Source: Schistosoma haematobium (Eukaryota > Platyhelminthes > Trematoda > Strigeidida > Schistosomatidae). Taken from it: a DNA stretch of 64,000 bases. The notes beneath the pieces were generated by a model. It made no database searches. It saw nothing but the letters and a program-made list of their open reading frames with translations, and was not told the origin of the DNA. Of the stretch, positions 24,945 through 35,646 are shown piece by piece. Numbering within the stretch: the first letter of the stretch is position 1; every line of letters begins with the position of its first letter. Position numbers and translations under genes: made by a program. The stretch lies in assembly GCF_000699445.3 (NCBI RefSeq), contig NC_067195.1, positions 86,748,569 to 86,812,568 on the forward strand. Direction: 5' to 3'.

Positions 24945-25515
24945 GAGTTTCCTGGAGTTCTAATGAGAAACCGTGGACGATAGAGTTCAACCATTTCTGT
25001 TGTAGAGGCATTTACTCACTGAAGACAATGATAGACGGTTGCTTAATATTGTAGATTGGTTGAAGTTAGACATTAACACCGTCGGATGGCGGCTCAGTAG
25101 TCCAGAGGTTAAGCGTTCGAGGGTTCGAGTCTTTAGATGGTGGTTGGAGGTAGTCAACAGGAAACCCGGGTCCAGGGTTTCCTGTTGACTACCTCCAACC
25201 ACCATGTAAATCTCAATACATAGTGCCCTCAGTGTGGAGTCACCTAGACTGGTGGCCACATGGCAACATGATCGATAGCGTTCGATCTGCACTAATAAGG
25301 GCTAGACAAGCATGACATTGATCACCACCCAGTGATCAATCAATCGTGAGGGTTCGAGTCCCACGCGCGGGATCGTGGATGCGGAGCAGTGAGTAGTCCC
25401 CCACTAGTACGAAACGGTCGTTCAGTGCTTCCAGGTTTTCGGTGGTGGCTTAACATTTATCCATTCATCATATCAATTAAAACTCGACAATCTCTTTTAA
25501 CCTATACTGATATTC
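24945..25515 (+). mobile_element. Family 2 SINE hosting a nested family 3 insertion
   Basis: Leader and A-box half (GGCTCAGTAGTCCAGAGG) run to GAGGGTTCGAGTC at 25119-25131. After the insertion the same 13 bases recur at 25348-25360 and the unit continues through the hammerhead (core worn to CAGTGAGTAG) and tail to ACCTATACTGATA. Confidence 0.85.
25132..25347 (+). mobile_element. Family 3 element with 13-bp target duplication and 5' hairpin
   Basis: 216 bp between exact GAGGGTTCGAGTC duplications. It opens with a hairpin: 25132-25167 is the inverted complement of 25175-25210 (36-bp arms, one mismatch, 7-nt loop). The loop GGGTCCA spans the family 3 ribozyme cleavage junction. The rest runs from the post-cleavage segment through GAGTCACCTAGACTGG to CAGTGATCAATCAATCGT. 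The tRNA head and hammerhead core are missing. Confidence 0.85.
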
Positions 25516-26189
25516 AAAGTATACCAAATACTGATTATATCATTTGCACAGAAAAATATCATTTATATCAGCTTGTTAATCAGTTCATAAATTTTTTGAT
25601 ATTCTAAAGTGAGAAATTTATCCAATTCAAATACTGAATAACCACTAACTGAATGATAATACAATAAGCTTGGTAAAATGAACTGGATTGTATAACTTCT
25701 ATGATTGTTTATTAATTCATGAATTATTGTACTTTATTCATACATAAAAGTGAATACATTACTGTTCTCTTCAATTCAATCTTCTCAGTCTTCCGATGCC
25801 AGTCATTCTACTTCTGATTTGTGTTACGTACTACTTATATCTGTCAACATAAGTAGCATACATCACAATAGGTTTAAAAGCAAACTTAATTCTAACTAAC
25901 TACAGTGATTAGAATTCTGATCCTGATTTAAATGAATGGGTTTTTTGAGGATGATTTTTATGGCCAAGTAACGTTCACCTTTGATTTACATCAGTCGAGA
26001 TACCATGGGAAACTAAAAAGGATTAGACACTCTTTGAAAGTACGCTCCAGCAATTCCTTCAGATATCGAGCACAGAAATTAATAGTCTCTGGGCTAACAC
26101 TTAACCATCAAAACCATCCGGCTAGAGTTCGATATTACTCATTTTCAACTTCAGTCTGTTCGGTATAGATAATGACGTTGAACCACAAA
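25516..26189. other. No gene recognised
   Basis: AT-rich. 26060-26150 has a weak resemblance to a tRNA-like head on the minus strand (GGGCTAACACTTAACCA), too worn to assign. Confidence 0.4.
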
Positions 26190-26565
26190 CTAATAGTTCC
26201 AAATCATCTATACTAGTGGCCACATTGCAACTTGGTTGATAGCATTCGATCTGCACTAGGAAGGACTTGGCGTACATGGAATTGGTCATTACCCAGTGAT
26301 CAATCAATTGTGAATACATCTCAGTTCAACAACAGGTCACTCGCGGCCCGGATATCACAGTGGTTACATCTCTCACTGTGAAGCTGGGTGATACAGGATC
26401 AAATCCGTCAGGGACAACTTGCTAATGAGTACCAAATAGCACGAAACCCGTGTCCAGAGTTTCCTGTTGACTACCTGCGACCACCATCTTATCTCAACAT
26501 GGTGCACATATGACGTTGATCACCGATTAGTGACCGATCAATTGTGAGCAATCTAATAGTTTTCA
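26190..26565 (+). mobile_element. Family 3 SINE, permuted copy
   Basis: Starts inside the pre-tRNA region (CTATACTAGTGGCCACATTG), passes the tRNA-like head, the hammerhead (core CTAATGA, so inactive) and ACCACCATC. It then continues into GTTGATCACC...GATCAATTGTGAG, which repeats the block at about 26290-26320. Sequence 'after' the tail is thus the sequence 'before' the head, as in a circular unit. Confidence 0.7.
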
Positions 26566-26934
26566 CACTTTAATCATTGACTTATCTGTTTAATTATCTA
26601 ATATTTAAAATTTGTAAAAGGTAATCATTGTTTAACTTCTGTTTATCATTCAATAACCGATGAAATTGTTAGCTTATAGGTGAAAATTACTTTTAGCAGT
26701 TCAGTGAATTAACACTAAGAAATTTTTAATCATTATCTAATCAATGGATTCATTAGAATGATTCATTAATATAACGGGACAAGGGTCTATGTGATGTTTT
26801 TATGAACTGCTGATTTCTTTGTAACTGATAACTTCTTGATTTCAAATTATAAATACAATACATTCATTCGTGCTCACATAGTTTTTCTTGGTTAAATTGC
26901 GTTAGTTCTGGGATTCAAATACTCTCAATCGTGA
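26566..26934. other. No feature recognised
   Basis: AT-rich sequence without exon-like or repeat-like text. Confidence 0.4.
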
Positions 26935-27365
26935 GAGTCTAATTCAGTTTAGTTTGCTCTTTCCCACAGTAGGTTATTGCTGATAGTGTCTGGTCAATGG
27001 ATCTGAAGTATTTTGTGTAGACAACTGTTAATAAACACCTGTATCTCCTGGATGATGGATTTCGTAGTTCTCCAGGTTTCTGCCCCATACAGTAGAACTG
27101 TCTTGACATTTGTATTGAAAATTCTGACCTTGGTGTTGGTTGACAGTTGTTTTGAGTTTCAGATGTTCAGTTGTAAAAATGCTGCTCTTGCTTTGCCGAT
27201 CCGCGCCTTCACATCTGCATCAGATCCACCATGTTCATCAATGATGTTGCCCAGATATGTAAATGTTTTTACATCTTCCGAAGCTTCTGTGTCCAGTGTG
27301 ATTCGATTGTTGCATACTGTGTTGTATCGAAGAATCTTGCTTTTCCCTTTGTGTATGTTGAGAAT
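26935..27365 (-). mobile_element. RTE-1 internal fragment
   Basis: Minus-strand RT region from the finger-palm end to the INSCLRK block. Both ends are truncated and there is no tail. It is very similar to part of 3.3-3.7 kb (same subgroup, for example the CTGTGTCCAGTGTGATTCG variant). Confidence 0.75.
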
Positions 27366-27903
27366 TACTATTGCTGAGTCTGCTATACATATATCAGTAC
27401 AGGACTGTGGAGATTGTTTAAATGACCAGTGAAAGTTAATGTAGTTAGGATGTAAGGTTAATACTAGGTTTACTTTGAGTATTCTAATGAGAACATGTCT
27501 AAAGTAAAGCCAACTTTAGAGTTAATTCAATTCGAAGATTTGAAGTAATGGAATTTCATGAACTATTTTTCAAATTCAATTAGATTCCTATTACATTGAA
27601 TAGTACTGTATTTAGCTGTTTCAAAAACAATGAATACTGATCATCGTGTAATCTCAACATTCAACAATTCAAACCATCTATACGACAAATCATCAACGAA
27701 ATTGTAAGAATTCAGTTTCTATTTAATAAGATGATGGTTATTTTTGAATCATATTGATTGTTCCTAAATAAACATTCTCATCAACTTGTTTGTTTACTAT
27801 TTTCCATTATACCTAATTACTTTATTCATATGGGTCAAATCAGTTTATTGATTTCATCAATGACTGAACAAGAATTTGGTTGATTTTATATATGAAGATG
27901 ATT
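27366..27903. other. No feature recognised
   Basis: AT-rich sequence between an RTE-1 fragment and segment B. No coding structure. Confidence 0.4.
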
Positions 27904-29082
27904 AGAAATTGTTAATTTGTCTCTAATGATTCTTAAACAATAACCTTTAATTATTGAATGGACTGTTAGAGTTCGTAGAGATAAACAATTGCGAATATCA
28001 AACAAAGATAGATAGTGGTTAGTAGTGAAATCCAAGATGCGCGTTTAATCCTATTCGAGACTCGTCAACTGAATATACCTGCATCCTAGAGTTAGTTGAT
28101 GTTCACTCCGGAACTCGAACCCACTACTCTGCACATATGCCAACATGAAACTGAACAATTACAGTCCTAAATAACAATCGGAATATACACATAAAACAAC
28201 ACCAGTTGAGTTTAATTACGAATAGTGTTTAACAGGGATATTATCATAACAACGAACTAATCGCTTCATTGTTATATTGACAACTCGTCAATATGTAACC
28301 TGATATTAACATTCAGATAGACTTGATTGGAAAATTCTTCTTGTTAATTGTATGATCCATTTACACTGGTTATATCTGAATTGGAAACTGATTCGTAATG
28401 AACTGAACACTTCTCAACCTCACTCTATACACACATACATACACACACACTCACATATACACACACATACACAAACACAAACACATGTACATCTTAATCT
28501 ATTCTCATCAAATATATTAAAATAAATAAATATATATATTGGACTCAATCGAGATCGAATTAAGCCTTCAACTGATAACCTATAATTAAATCACGTGACC
28601 AATTCACTAATCGAATTCATTGATTGTGTTCCTATTCTCCCCTTTCATATTCTTTAAATAGTCTAGTATTGTTATTATTTGAACGTTGGAGATTAAGAAT
28701 TCGATTGCGTAATCATTTCTTTATTCATTGGATAAATCAATGATAATTTGTCAACAATTCATCTGATCTAATTATATACATAGAAGAAACTTGTTACAAA
28801 ATAGAATAATTCATAATCAGCTTATTTATTGAATTGTGTTTTGTTGAGTGTAAATTGTGTTGAGATTCTCTCATGGGATACTGATTCTGATGGTGATGGT
28901 GATGGTGATGGTGATGCGGATGAGTTTCTGTAATGGTATTGAAGACTTCACACATTCCACTTGTATGGCTTAAATTGATATGTATGATGTGCTTACTAGT
29001 TATATGCAGACCACATTCATAATGAATATCATCCACTTTTCATTGATCTCAACATTTTCATTCCCATGTGACTATTACTCAT
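27904..29082 (-). repeat. 1,179-bp duplicated segment, copy B (inverted partner of 12563-13741)
   Basis: Reverse complement of segment A end to end. The identity ends abruptly at both edges (27903/13742 and 29083/12562). The minus-strand open frame at 28794-29036 is the same 80 codons as 12609-12851 and contains a histidine run from a CAT repeat. It also carries the inverted family 1 trace at about 27980-28205. Confidence 0.9.
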
Positions 29083-29283
29083 TTGTGTCATAATCTGATT
29101 AGAGTTCTTTATGTTTGATAAATGTGTGGAAGTTTTCTTTTCGGAAATCTGTTTGTATTAACCGTAACTTGGATACGTAGATATTTTTCTCATTACTAAC
29201 CAGTTTGTTATAAATAACAAAAATCGATTCTCATAATACTTTGCTTTGATAAATAAAACTGTGTAAATAATAATTACAATGGT

Positions 29284-29470
29284 TGAAATCATGAGTCAGT
29301 TGAAGCTAGACTACCATTGAAAACCTGGAAGTACTGGATGGACTGATAGGTCCTGGGTTCGAATTTCGCGAGGAGCGGGAATCATGGATGCAAACTACTG
29401 AGGAGTTCCATACTAGGACGAAACGGCCGTCCCATGGTGGTCTAGCTTCAACTGACTCATGATTCCAACT
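29284..29470. mobile_element. Family 2 SINE, head-to-head with inverted tail
   Basis: 29284-29341 is the inverted tail ending within a few bases of the ribozyme cleavage point (CCAGTACTTCC on the minus strand). 29342-29470 is plus: B box, hammerhead and tail. Both arms share the variant CAACTGACTC where other copies have CAATTGACTC, so one arm was probably copied from the other. The plus hammerhead lost stem I 3' strand (GTCCCATGG). Confidence 0.75.
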
Positions 29471-29544
29471 ATTCAAATAATAACTGTTATAGTGTAATTA
29501 CATAGAGTACAATTTTCAAACAAAAAAATATTCATCAGAAGGGG

Positions 29545-29770
29545 GGTTTTGTGGAGAGTGTAGTGGTTTAATAGTTGAATTCATAAGTCAATTAAGGCAC
29601 TCACATACGAGACCGGAGTTCCTGGGTCCGAATCCCACCTGTATGATTGTGGATGCGCACTGCTGAGGAGTTCCATACTAGGACGAAACGGCTGTACAGT
29701 GTTTCCAGGTTTTTCATAGTGGTCTAGCTTTAATGGACTCGTGAATTTATCTATTATTGAAAGTAACCAC
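29545..29770. mobile_element. Family 2 SINE with inverted tail at its 5' side
   Basis: 29545-29606 is inverted tail. The plus part carries the B box (GAGTTCCTGGGTCCGAATCCC), an intact-looking hammerhead and the tail to ATTGAAAGTAACCAC. Confidence 0.75.
29657..29702 (+). ncRNA. Hammerhead ribozyme, family 2, best-preserved fold
   Basis: Stem I GCACTG (29657-29662) against CAGTG. Core CTGAGGA (29663-29669). Stem II GTTC/GGAC with one wobble and a 7-nt loop. GAAA at 29685-29688. Stem III ACGG/CTGT with one wobble. The cleavage triplet is GTA instead of GTC, which the NUH rule allows but usually slows. Confidence 0.7.
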
Positions 29771-30117
29771 AGAAAGTGGCTTTATTCAAACAAGTTTTTT
29801 CATCACCTCAGATAGAAAAGAACCTACAAAATCCTTATATATATTAGGTTTATTGTTTTCCAGTTTTCAGTATTATAGACTTAATGATAACGAATTGGTG
29901 TTTGACGTAATAGTTACAGGATTTTAGTCTTAGTGATAACATCAGCACTGGGATGAAATTACTTTTAGCTAAGTAATCCCGAATACGATGAAACGCCTCA
30001 TCAGTTCTATTAATAGCCTCCATCTAACTCTAGTATATCATCTTATAAACGGTTTTTGATTGTGAATTCATGATGATGAGAATGATCTTAAAACTCTACA
30101 ATTCTTATGAATATTTC
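29771..30117. other. No feature recognised
   Basis: AT-rich sequence without recognisable features. Confidence 0.4.
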
Positions 30118-30983
30118 TATTTTATCGACGAGATTCGTATAGCTTTGTGTACGCGTTTTGTGCGGGAATACTGTGTCACCTATAATAATTTCGTTGAATG
30201 TACATAGATTTGTACATCACACACCATTCTCGTTCCTTTCTCTTAGTCAGTCCATGTCGTCTTACGATATCTTCATATCCTTTGTTGTGTATTCAGACTT
30301 TGGTGTTTAGATCTCCCATCAGGTTATTCAGGTCGCTTTCTGAGCATTTCACTATGATCGATTACAGTCTCTTGTAAAACTAATCTTTTTTGTCATCATT
30401 GCTCTCATTGATGGGTGTATAACATTGGGTAACATTCATTGTGATTCCCTCCTTTTTTTGTTTCCAAGAATGCTTTGATTATCCTGAATCCATGAGATTC
30501 TCATCATATAAGTGCATTACGTGCTTTTATGGACAGCATCGGAGCAACTCCTTGAGTGTGTGGAGCATTTCCCTCTTCGTAACCAGAGTACAAAAGCATC
30601 TCTTCTTAATCTATCCTTTTCTGTCCAGCTTGAGTCCAACGGGCTTCACTGATTTCGAGTGCCGTCAAGTTGTATCTCCTCATTTTCGGAACTATTTGGT
30701 TGGTCCTCCCGGTGTCCTACATTGTTCGACCATTCCATGTACCTATATTAATTGTTGCTCTGGTTGTTAGAAGTGGCACCGACCTCGTGACTTCCGAATA
30801 ATCTTGGTATTCATCATGAGGCGTCATAATTCTTCCGTCAACTCGGAGGGCAAAATTTACATGGTTTAAATTGTTTACTCTGGATAACGTTTTTTCTACG
30901 GGATGAAGTTGCTCACCCTATGCCCAACCCTCCTACTTTATCCGGTCTTGAAACCGGCACTATCTCTAGAAGGGTTACAGGCG
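30118..30983 (-). mobile_element. RTE-1 5' part: leader and endonuclease
   Basis: Minus strand: leader (30983 to about 30830; GCCTGTAACCCTT and the CGTAGAAAAAACG block), then the endonuclease domain with frameshifts down to the WIS-DHTT equivalent near 30118. It keeps the same 5' edge as the full-length element but lacks the reverse transcriptase and tail. Confidence 0.75.
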
Positions 30984-31520
30984 GTGTTTGATAAAATGTA
31001 TTTAGTTTTTGTCGATTCCTGGTATATAACATATTTATAGCATCTACCATATTACTGGTACGTGCCAGAGTACAGAAAGGATGGTTAATACCAGCATCAC
31101 TGAGAACATTCAACAAAAGTTTATACGAAGAGGCGATACACTTTCAGCATTACGGTCACAAACCATCTGCTTAACACTGGTCATGGTGTTGACGTCTCAA
31201 AATCCTTCAAGATTAATGATACACAGAGAACATCAAATTTACTACGATTTGCCGAAGTAACTGCCATCAAAAAACTTAAACAAAATATATGTATCCAGAA
31301 TGATGAAGTTGTCAATCTCGCATTGCTATAATGAACTCATTCATAAATAGTTCCTACTTAATTCTTCTTTTCATGACAATAATTATTAATTCTCACCTAT
31401 TATCTGATCTGTATTCAGTTATTTAATTTTGATTTGAGTTACATAACTATGACATAAATATATATTATTTCCAAATAATTCTGTTCCTACGTTCTTACTT
31501 GTTTATTCTAGAATGTTCTT
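30984..31520. other. No feature recognised
   Basis: No exon or repeat identified. Minus frame 30913-31116 overlaps the RTE-1 leader and is not a gene. Confidence 0.4.
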
Positions 31521-31523
31521 ATA

Positions 31524-32046
31524 TTCAACTAGCCCTCAAATGTCTTGGTACGGCCGAGAGTGGGGAGAGTGAGCTCTCCCTCTCCAAATGCTCTCAAGTG
31601 GCCACGTGCAACCACTGCCACGGAAGTCTTACTTACTGCCTTCTCTCGGCATTACAGTCGTTTCCAAAATTGAGAGGACGAAAAGCGAATGTCTGGCGTT
31701 TTAACCGAGTTGGTGGACACGGAGAGTCCACCTAGGGGAGTTGGAAAACCCCGATTCAAAACCAATGATGTGCATGGGCTCCAGGATCCTGAAGGAACAA
31801 ATGGTGTATGAACCAATTATTGGTCACCGGCTACCATGGAACTACATCTACTGATGTTGCTCCACTGCCTTATGGATCAGACCTGTAGGTCGAAGGCTAC
31901 GGGTATGACCTCCTAATAAAACTACCTGCTTCGGTCTGGGCTCCCAGGTAGTATCACAGCCCACACACAAATCAAGTGACTTGTGTGACGCATATGTATT
32001 CGGTGTCTCCTTGTACCAATGTTTATGCGTTTAAATAAATAAATAA
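31524..32046 (+). mobile_element. Repeat X, near full length
   Basis: Starts at CCCTCAAATGTCTTGGTACGG and ends TTTAAATAAATAAATAAATA. Same 5' edge as copies at 33952, 22312 and 54775. Confidence 0.8.
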
Positions 32047-32217
32047 ATATACTTATGAAAATTCACATTGATTAACATATGAACACCTCTAGTCATTTTC
32101 TCATATTTATTGTCCTTTTTATTAATCTGCATTGGTGAGAACTCTTCCGAAATTATGATACATAAAATATGTATACTGATTTCTTTTTTAAGATTAATTA
32201 CACAAACAATTGGCTAT

Positions 32218-32395
32218 CAGCTTTCAATAGCTAAATGGATAACGTGATAGGGTTTGAAGCGGACGGTACTGGATTCAAGCCCTAGAGTGAATATTAACTC
32301 TGAGATGCAGGTATATCCAGCTGACGAGTATCAAAATAGGACATAACGCGCGTCGTGGATTCCACTGCTAGCCACTGTCTATCTTTCCTATTATG
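32218..32395 (+). mobile_element. Family 1 SINE
   Basis: A box (AGCTAAATGGATAACGTG) and B box (GATTCAAGCCC) precede the hammerhead CTGACGAGTATC. The catalytic GAAAC is changed to ATAAC, so it is inactive, while stem III ACGCGCGT is preserved exactly. Confidence 0.75.
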
Positions 32396-32449
32396 TTTAG
32401 GTTGTAAGCAACTGATAAAGAACTGCGAAATACAATAAATTCATTTTAT

Positions 32450-32690
32450 TTTGGACAGTTGTTTCATCCCAGTGTATGGGACTTCTCATCAGTGCGCACC
32501 GATGATTCCACCTGCGAGATTCGAACCCACAACCTTCGATCTCGCGCGCGCACTGCTAAAGGGTCCCAGTTTAGGACAAAACGGTCGTTCAATACTTCCA
32601 GGTTTTCAACGGCGATCTAACATTTATTGATTCATGATCTCAACCAAAAACTTAACAATTTCCACAACCCTATACTCGTTTTATTGTACT
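32450..32690. mobile_element. Family 2 SINE, head-to-head pair
   Basis: 32450-32555 minus: hammerhead with CTGATGA and GATGAAAC, and B box. From about 32556 plus: GCACTGCTAAAGGGTCC, GGACAAAAC and tail to CCCTATACT. Both ribozymes carry changes at required positions. Confidence 0.7.
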
Positions 32691-32987
32691 AAATTAATTG
32701 TTCTTGCTTTAGTTATGAGTCATTGAGCATTATTAGCTAATGTCATTGTGGCTATCTAGCTCGAAAGTTGTTTCCTTGATCTGGGACTAGTATTATTAGT
32801 AATATGCATATGAGTGTTTCCATTTCAGAAGAGCCGCACTTTTTGAACTTTAAAAGGTTAGTAGTTTCAATAATTATAGTATAATTTAGTAATGATATAA
32901 CTAGCTGTGTCAACTATAAATCATGGAAACAATTACTTTGTATTATCAGCCAACTCAAGTAAGCGACCAATATTGTAGTGATCTACC

Positions 32988-33362
32988 TTCACAATTGATT
33001 AATCACTGGGTGGTGATCAATGTCATGTGTGTCAGATTCTTCTTAGTGCAGATCGAATGTTATTGACCAAGTTGTAATATGGCCACTAGTCTAGGTGACT
33101 CGACATTGCGTGCACTATGTTGAGATAGGATCGTGGTTGCAGGTAGTCAACAGGAAACTCTGGACACGGGTTTCGTGCTATTTGGTACACGTCAACAAGT
33201 TGTACCTGTAATCTTCAGGGAATTGATGTTCCCTGACAAATTTGGTCCTGTGTCACCCAGCTTCACAGTGAGAGATGTAACCAGTGGGATATCCTGGCCG
33301 TGACTGACCTGTTGTTAAACTGAGATGTATTCACAATTGATTGATCACTGGGTGATGTTGAA
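32988..33362 (-). mobile_element. Family 3 SINE with terminal repeat (circularly permuted)
   Basis: Minus order: CACCCAGTGATCAATCAATTGTG, tRNA-like head, hammerhead (core TTGACGT, inactive), post-cleavage segment, GAGTCACCTAGACTAGTGG, then CACCCAGTGATTAATCAATTGTG again. The same block sits at both ends, about 342 bp apart. A linear family 3 copy would contain it once. Confidence 0.8.
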
Positions 33363-33569
33363 CAATATTAATGAACAATAATACATGAATTTCTGGAATC
33401 CGATTAGTCCGATTATTTCTTGATACAATAAAATATTCAAGTATGACATACTTGACCAACAGAATTCGATCAGTAATAATATATTACAGATGACATTGGT
33501 TAGTGTTCATTGATCAGTCAATCTGAACATATCAATCCTACTGAATGTCTTAATAGTTTAATGGAATGA

Positions 33570-33715
33570 TCTCTGCGTGTTATACTGAATGATATCGGTC
33601 CGAATTCTATGGAGAACTTTAGTCTCCTCAAGGTCTCACATACCTCTTATTCATGAGTACCGGCTATTCTAAAGTCTGTATCGAAAACTTTCTGTTGATT
33701 ACCTCCAAGGACCTA
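33570..33715 (+). mobile_element. Family 3 SINE, worn
   Basis: CATGAGTACC, ATCGAAAAC and TTTCTGTTGATTACCTCCAAGG match the family 3 hammerhead and post-cleavage segment. No intact core. Confidence 0.5.
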
Positions 33716-33951
33716 ATATTTTGATACTATAGGTTTTACGAATCTCTTTGCAAGAGGTTAACTTCTATCACAATTAGACACTATCCACAGAACTGATGTA
33801 TGATATTGTGACATGATACACTTAATGTCTTCAAACTTGGGAGAAATCAGAATGTATCATATTATAACGAACAATATTATACAATACGATGAGTTAGGCA
33901 TTATCTAAATCAATACAATTGTCAGTTAATCTACTTTTGAATCCACTATTT

Positions 33952-34436
33952 CATCGCCCCCAAATGCCCTGGTACGGCCGAGAGTGGGGAGAGTCCGCTC
34001 TCCCTCTCCAAATGCTCTCACATGGCCACCCGTATATAGCCTCTGCCAGGGAAGTCCTACTCACTGCCTTCTCGTGGCGGGAGTGTTGTTTACGAAAATG
34101 AGAGGACGAAAAGCGAATGTCCGGCGCTTTAACCGAATTCCAAACCAATGGTGCACATGGGCTCCAGTATCCTGCTGGAACAAATGGCGTATGAACCAAT
34201 TGCTGGTCACCGGCTTCCATGGGACTGCATCTCCTTACGATGCTCCACTGCCTTGTGGATCAGACCTTCAGGTCGAAGGCTCGGGAAGTGGCCCACTAAG
34301 AAAACCACCTGCTTCGGTTTGGGCACCCAGGCAGTATCACAGCCCTCACACATATCGAATGAGATTTGTGTGGCGCATATATATTTGGTGACTCCTTGTA
34401 CCGCTATCTATGTGTTAAAATAAATAAATAAATAAG
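33952..34436 (+). mobile_element. Repeat X, near full length with internal deletion
   Basis: Starts CCCCCAAATGCCCTGGTACGG, lacks about 45 bp around the GTGGACACGGAGAGTCC block, and ends in (AAATA)n. Confidence 0.8.
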
Positions 34437-34588
34437 AATGGATTAATTCAGTTCAGATAATTACACTGTTTGTAATATTGGGTCTTAACTAGTCAATATG
34501 ACTGTAATGAATTTTACGTTATTGCTTAATTTTCGACTATAATTACACAACTAGATAAAATCTTAATTTGTATCTAAAATGGCATTTC

Positions 34589-34646
34589 TTACATACTTGC
34601 TTACTTACTCCTGTTACTTCCAATGGAACATAGGCCGCTAACCAGC
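34589..34646 (-). mobile_element. 58-bp RTE-1 insertion with 13-bp target duplication
   Basis: Only the tail and the last codons of RTE-1 (GGCCTATG...GTAAGC on the minus strand). Flanked by AAAATGGCATTTC at 34576-34588 and 34647-34659, so this is a genuine, extremely 5'-truncated insertion rather than a decay product. Confidence 0.8.
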
Positions 34647-34659
34647 AAAATGGCATTTC

Positions 34660-34937
34660 GCTGAGGCTATAAATCATGGACGACCGTTGAGCAACGCTGA
34701 AGTAACCATGAGAGTGTTCATCTAATGGCCGGTATCAAATGATGGTTATAAATTAGTGTGAGGAATTAGAATTATGATTTACAGTTGATAATTAGGGTTA
34801 GGAATTAGATTTGGCGGTTTCATCACGAACTGACATCAGCTATAATGTCAAAACTTTATTCAGCCAAATGAATGAGTGAAAATTCGAGACCTATTATCTT
34901 ATACCTGATTGGTTTGTCCATAAATTATAGTCTCGCC
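34660..34937 (+). mobile_element. MITE-Z copy with 8-bp target duplication
   Basis: 278 bp with inverted ends (GCTGAGGCTATAAATCATGG and the inverted CCATAAATTATAGTCTCGCC). Flanks are GGCATTTC (34652-34659) and GGTATTTC (34938-34945), one difference. The middle contains GTTAGGGTTAGGAATTAGA. It landed on the right-hand duplication of the 58-bp RTE-1. Confidence 0.8.
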
Positions 34938-34945
34938 GGTATTTC

Positions 34946-35561
34946 TTCTTAGGTGGCTGATCATATTGTAGCGGTAAATAAATCCTCAAAATCACTAGCT
35001 CTGTAAATCTTCGACATTTGATGCTGATCACATTTGTTTTGATGGACTCACTTAACTAAAGGCGCACCAGATCACGAGTTGATGCATTGTGCTCAACTTC
35101 TCTTACAACTGCTAGCCGGTTTAGAACAGTCACCTCTTGATATATCGATAGACTATCAAATATATCTTCGAATCTCTTCACTTCAGACTTCTGTTTTCAT
35201 TGGGTTGGTACGTTTCGATTATAGAAGATGTTAATAGTTAAGATATTGTCAAACTTCAAACACTTGTGACATCTTTAATATCAGTGAAATTTACATCAGA
35301 AGTACTATCATTATCTATTTAGAATTGGTTGTGAATAAACCATGTTTGATATTATTCATATAGCTAAATATAATACCATTTACCTACAGCTAATACAAAT
35401 TGAAACCAAACATACAAACTTATTTATTATACCCATCCATAGAGAAAACAAATTTTCTTTTGGATTAATTAAAGGAAGACAAAAACAATTGGGTAAATCA
35501 ATTTTTAAAAGGGCCCTAAATAGGGCCATTGACCGTTCTCGGATTTGTATACCATTTGTAC
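34946..35561. other. No gene recognised
   Basis: The 74-codon plus frame at 35342-35566 has a lysine-rich part but no known motif. AT-rich surroundings suggest chance. Confidence 0.4.
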
Positions 35562-35646
35562 TGTAACTCGAACTGATGTACGTACGTACGAAGTTCTACT
35601 TTGTTGCTGACTGACTGACTGACTGATTGACTGACTGACTGACGAT
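35562..35646 (+). mobile_element. RTE-2 3' end with (CTGA)n tail
   Basis: Contains GTACGTACGTACGAAGTTCTAC then a GACT-type tandem run at 35609-35643. The same text in reverse orientation lies at 49428-49490, at the end of the RTE-2 copy there, which identifies this as an RTE-2 tail. Confidence 0.65.

Noticed and set aside
33984..34391. 135-codon open frame in repeat X
   Set aside because: Not conserved in frame among the other repeat X copies.
35342..35566. 74-codon plus open frame
   Set aside because: No motif, AT-driven composition, and it overlaps the start of an RTE-2 tail.
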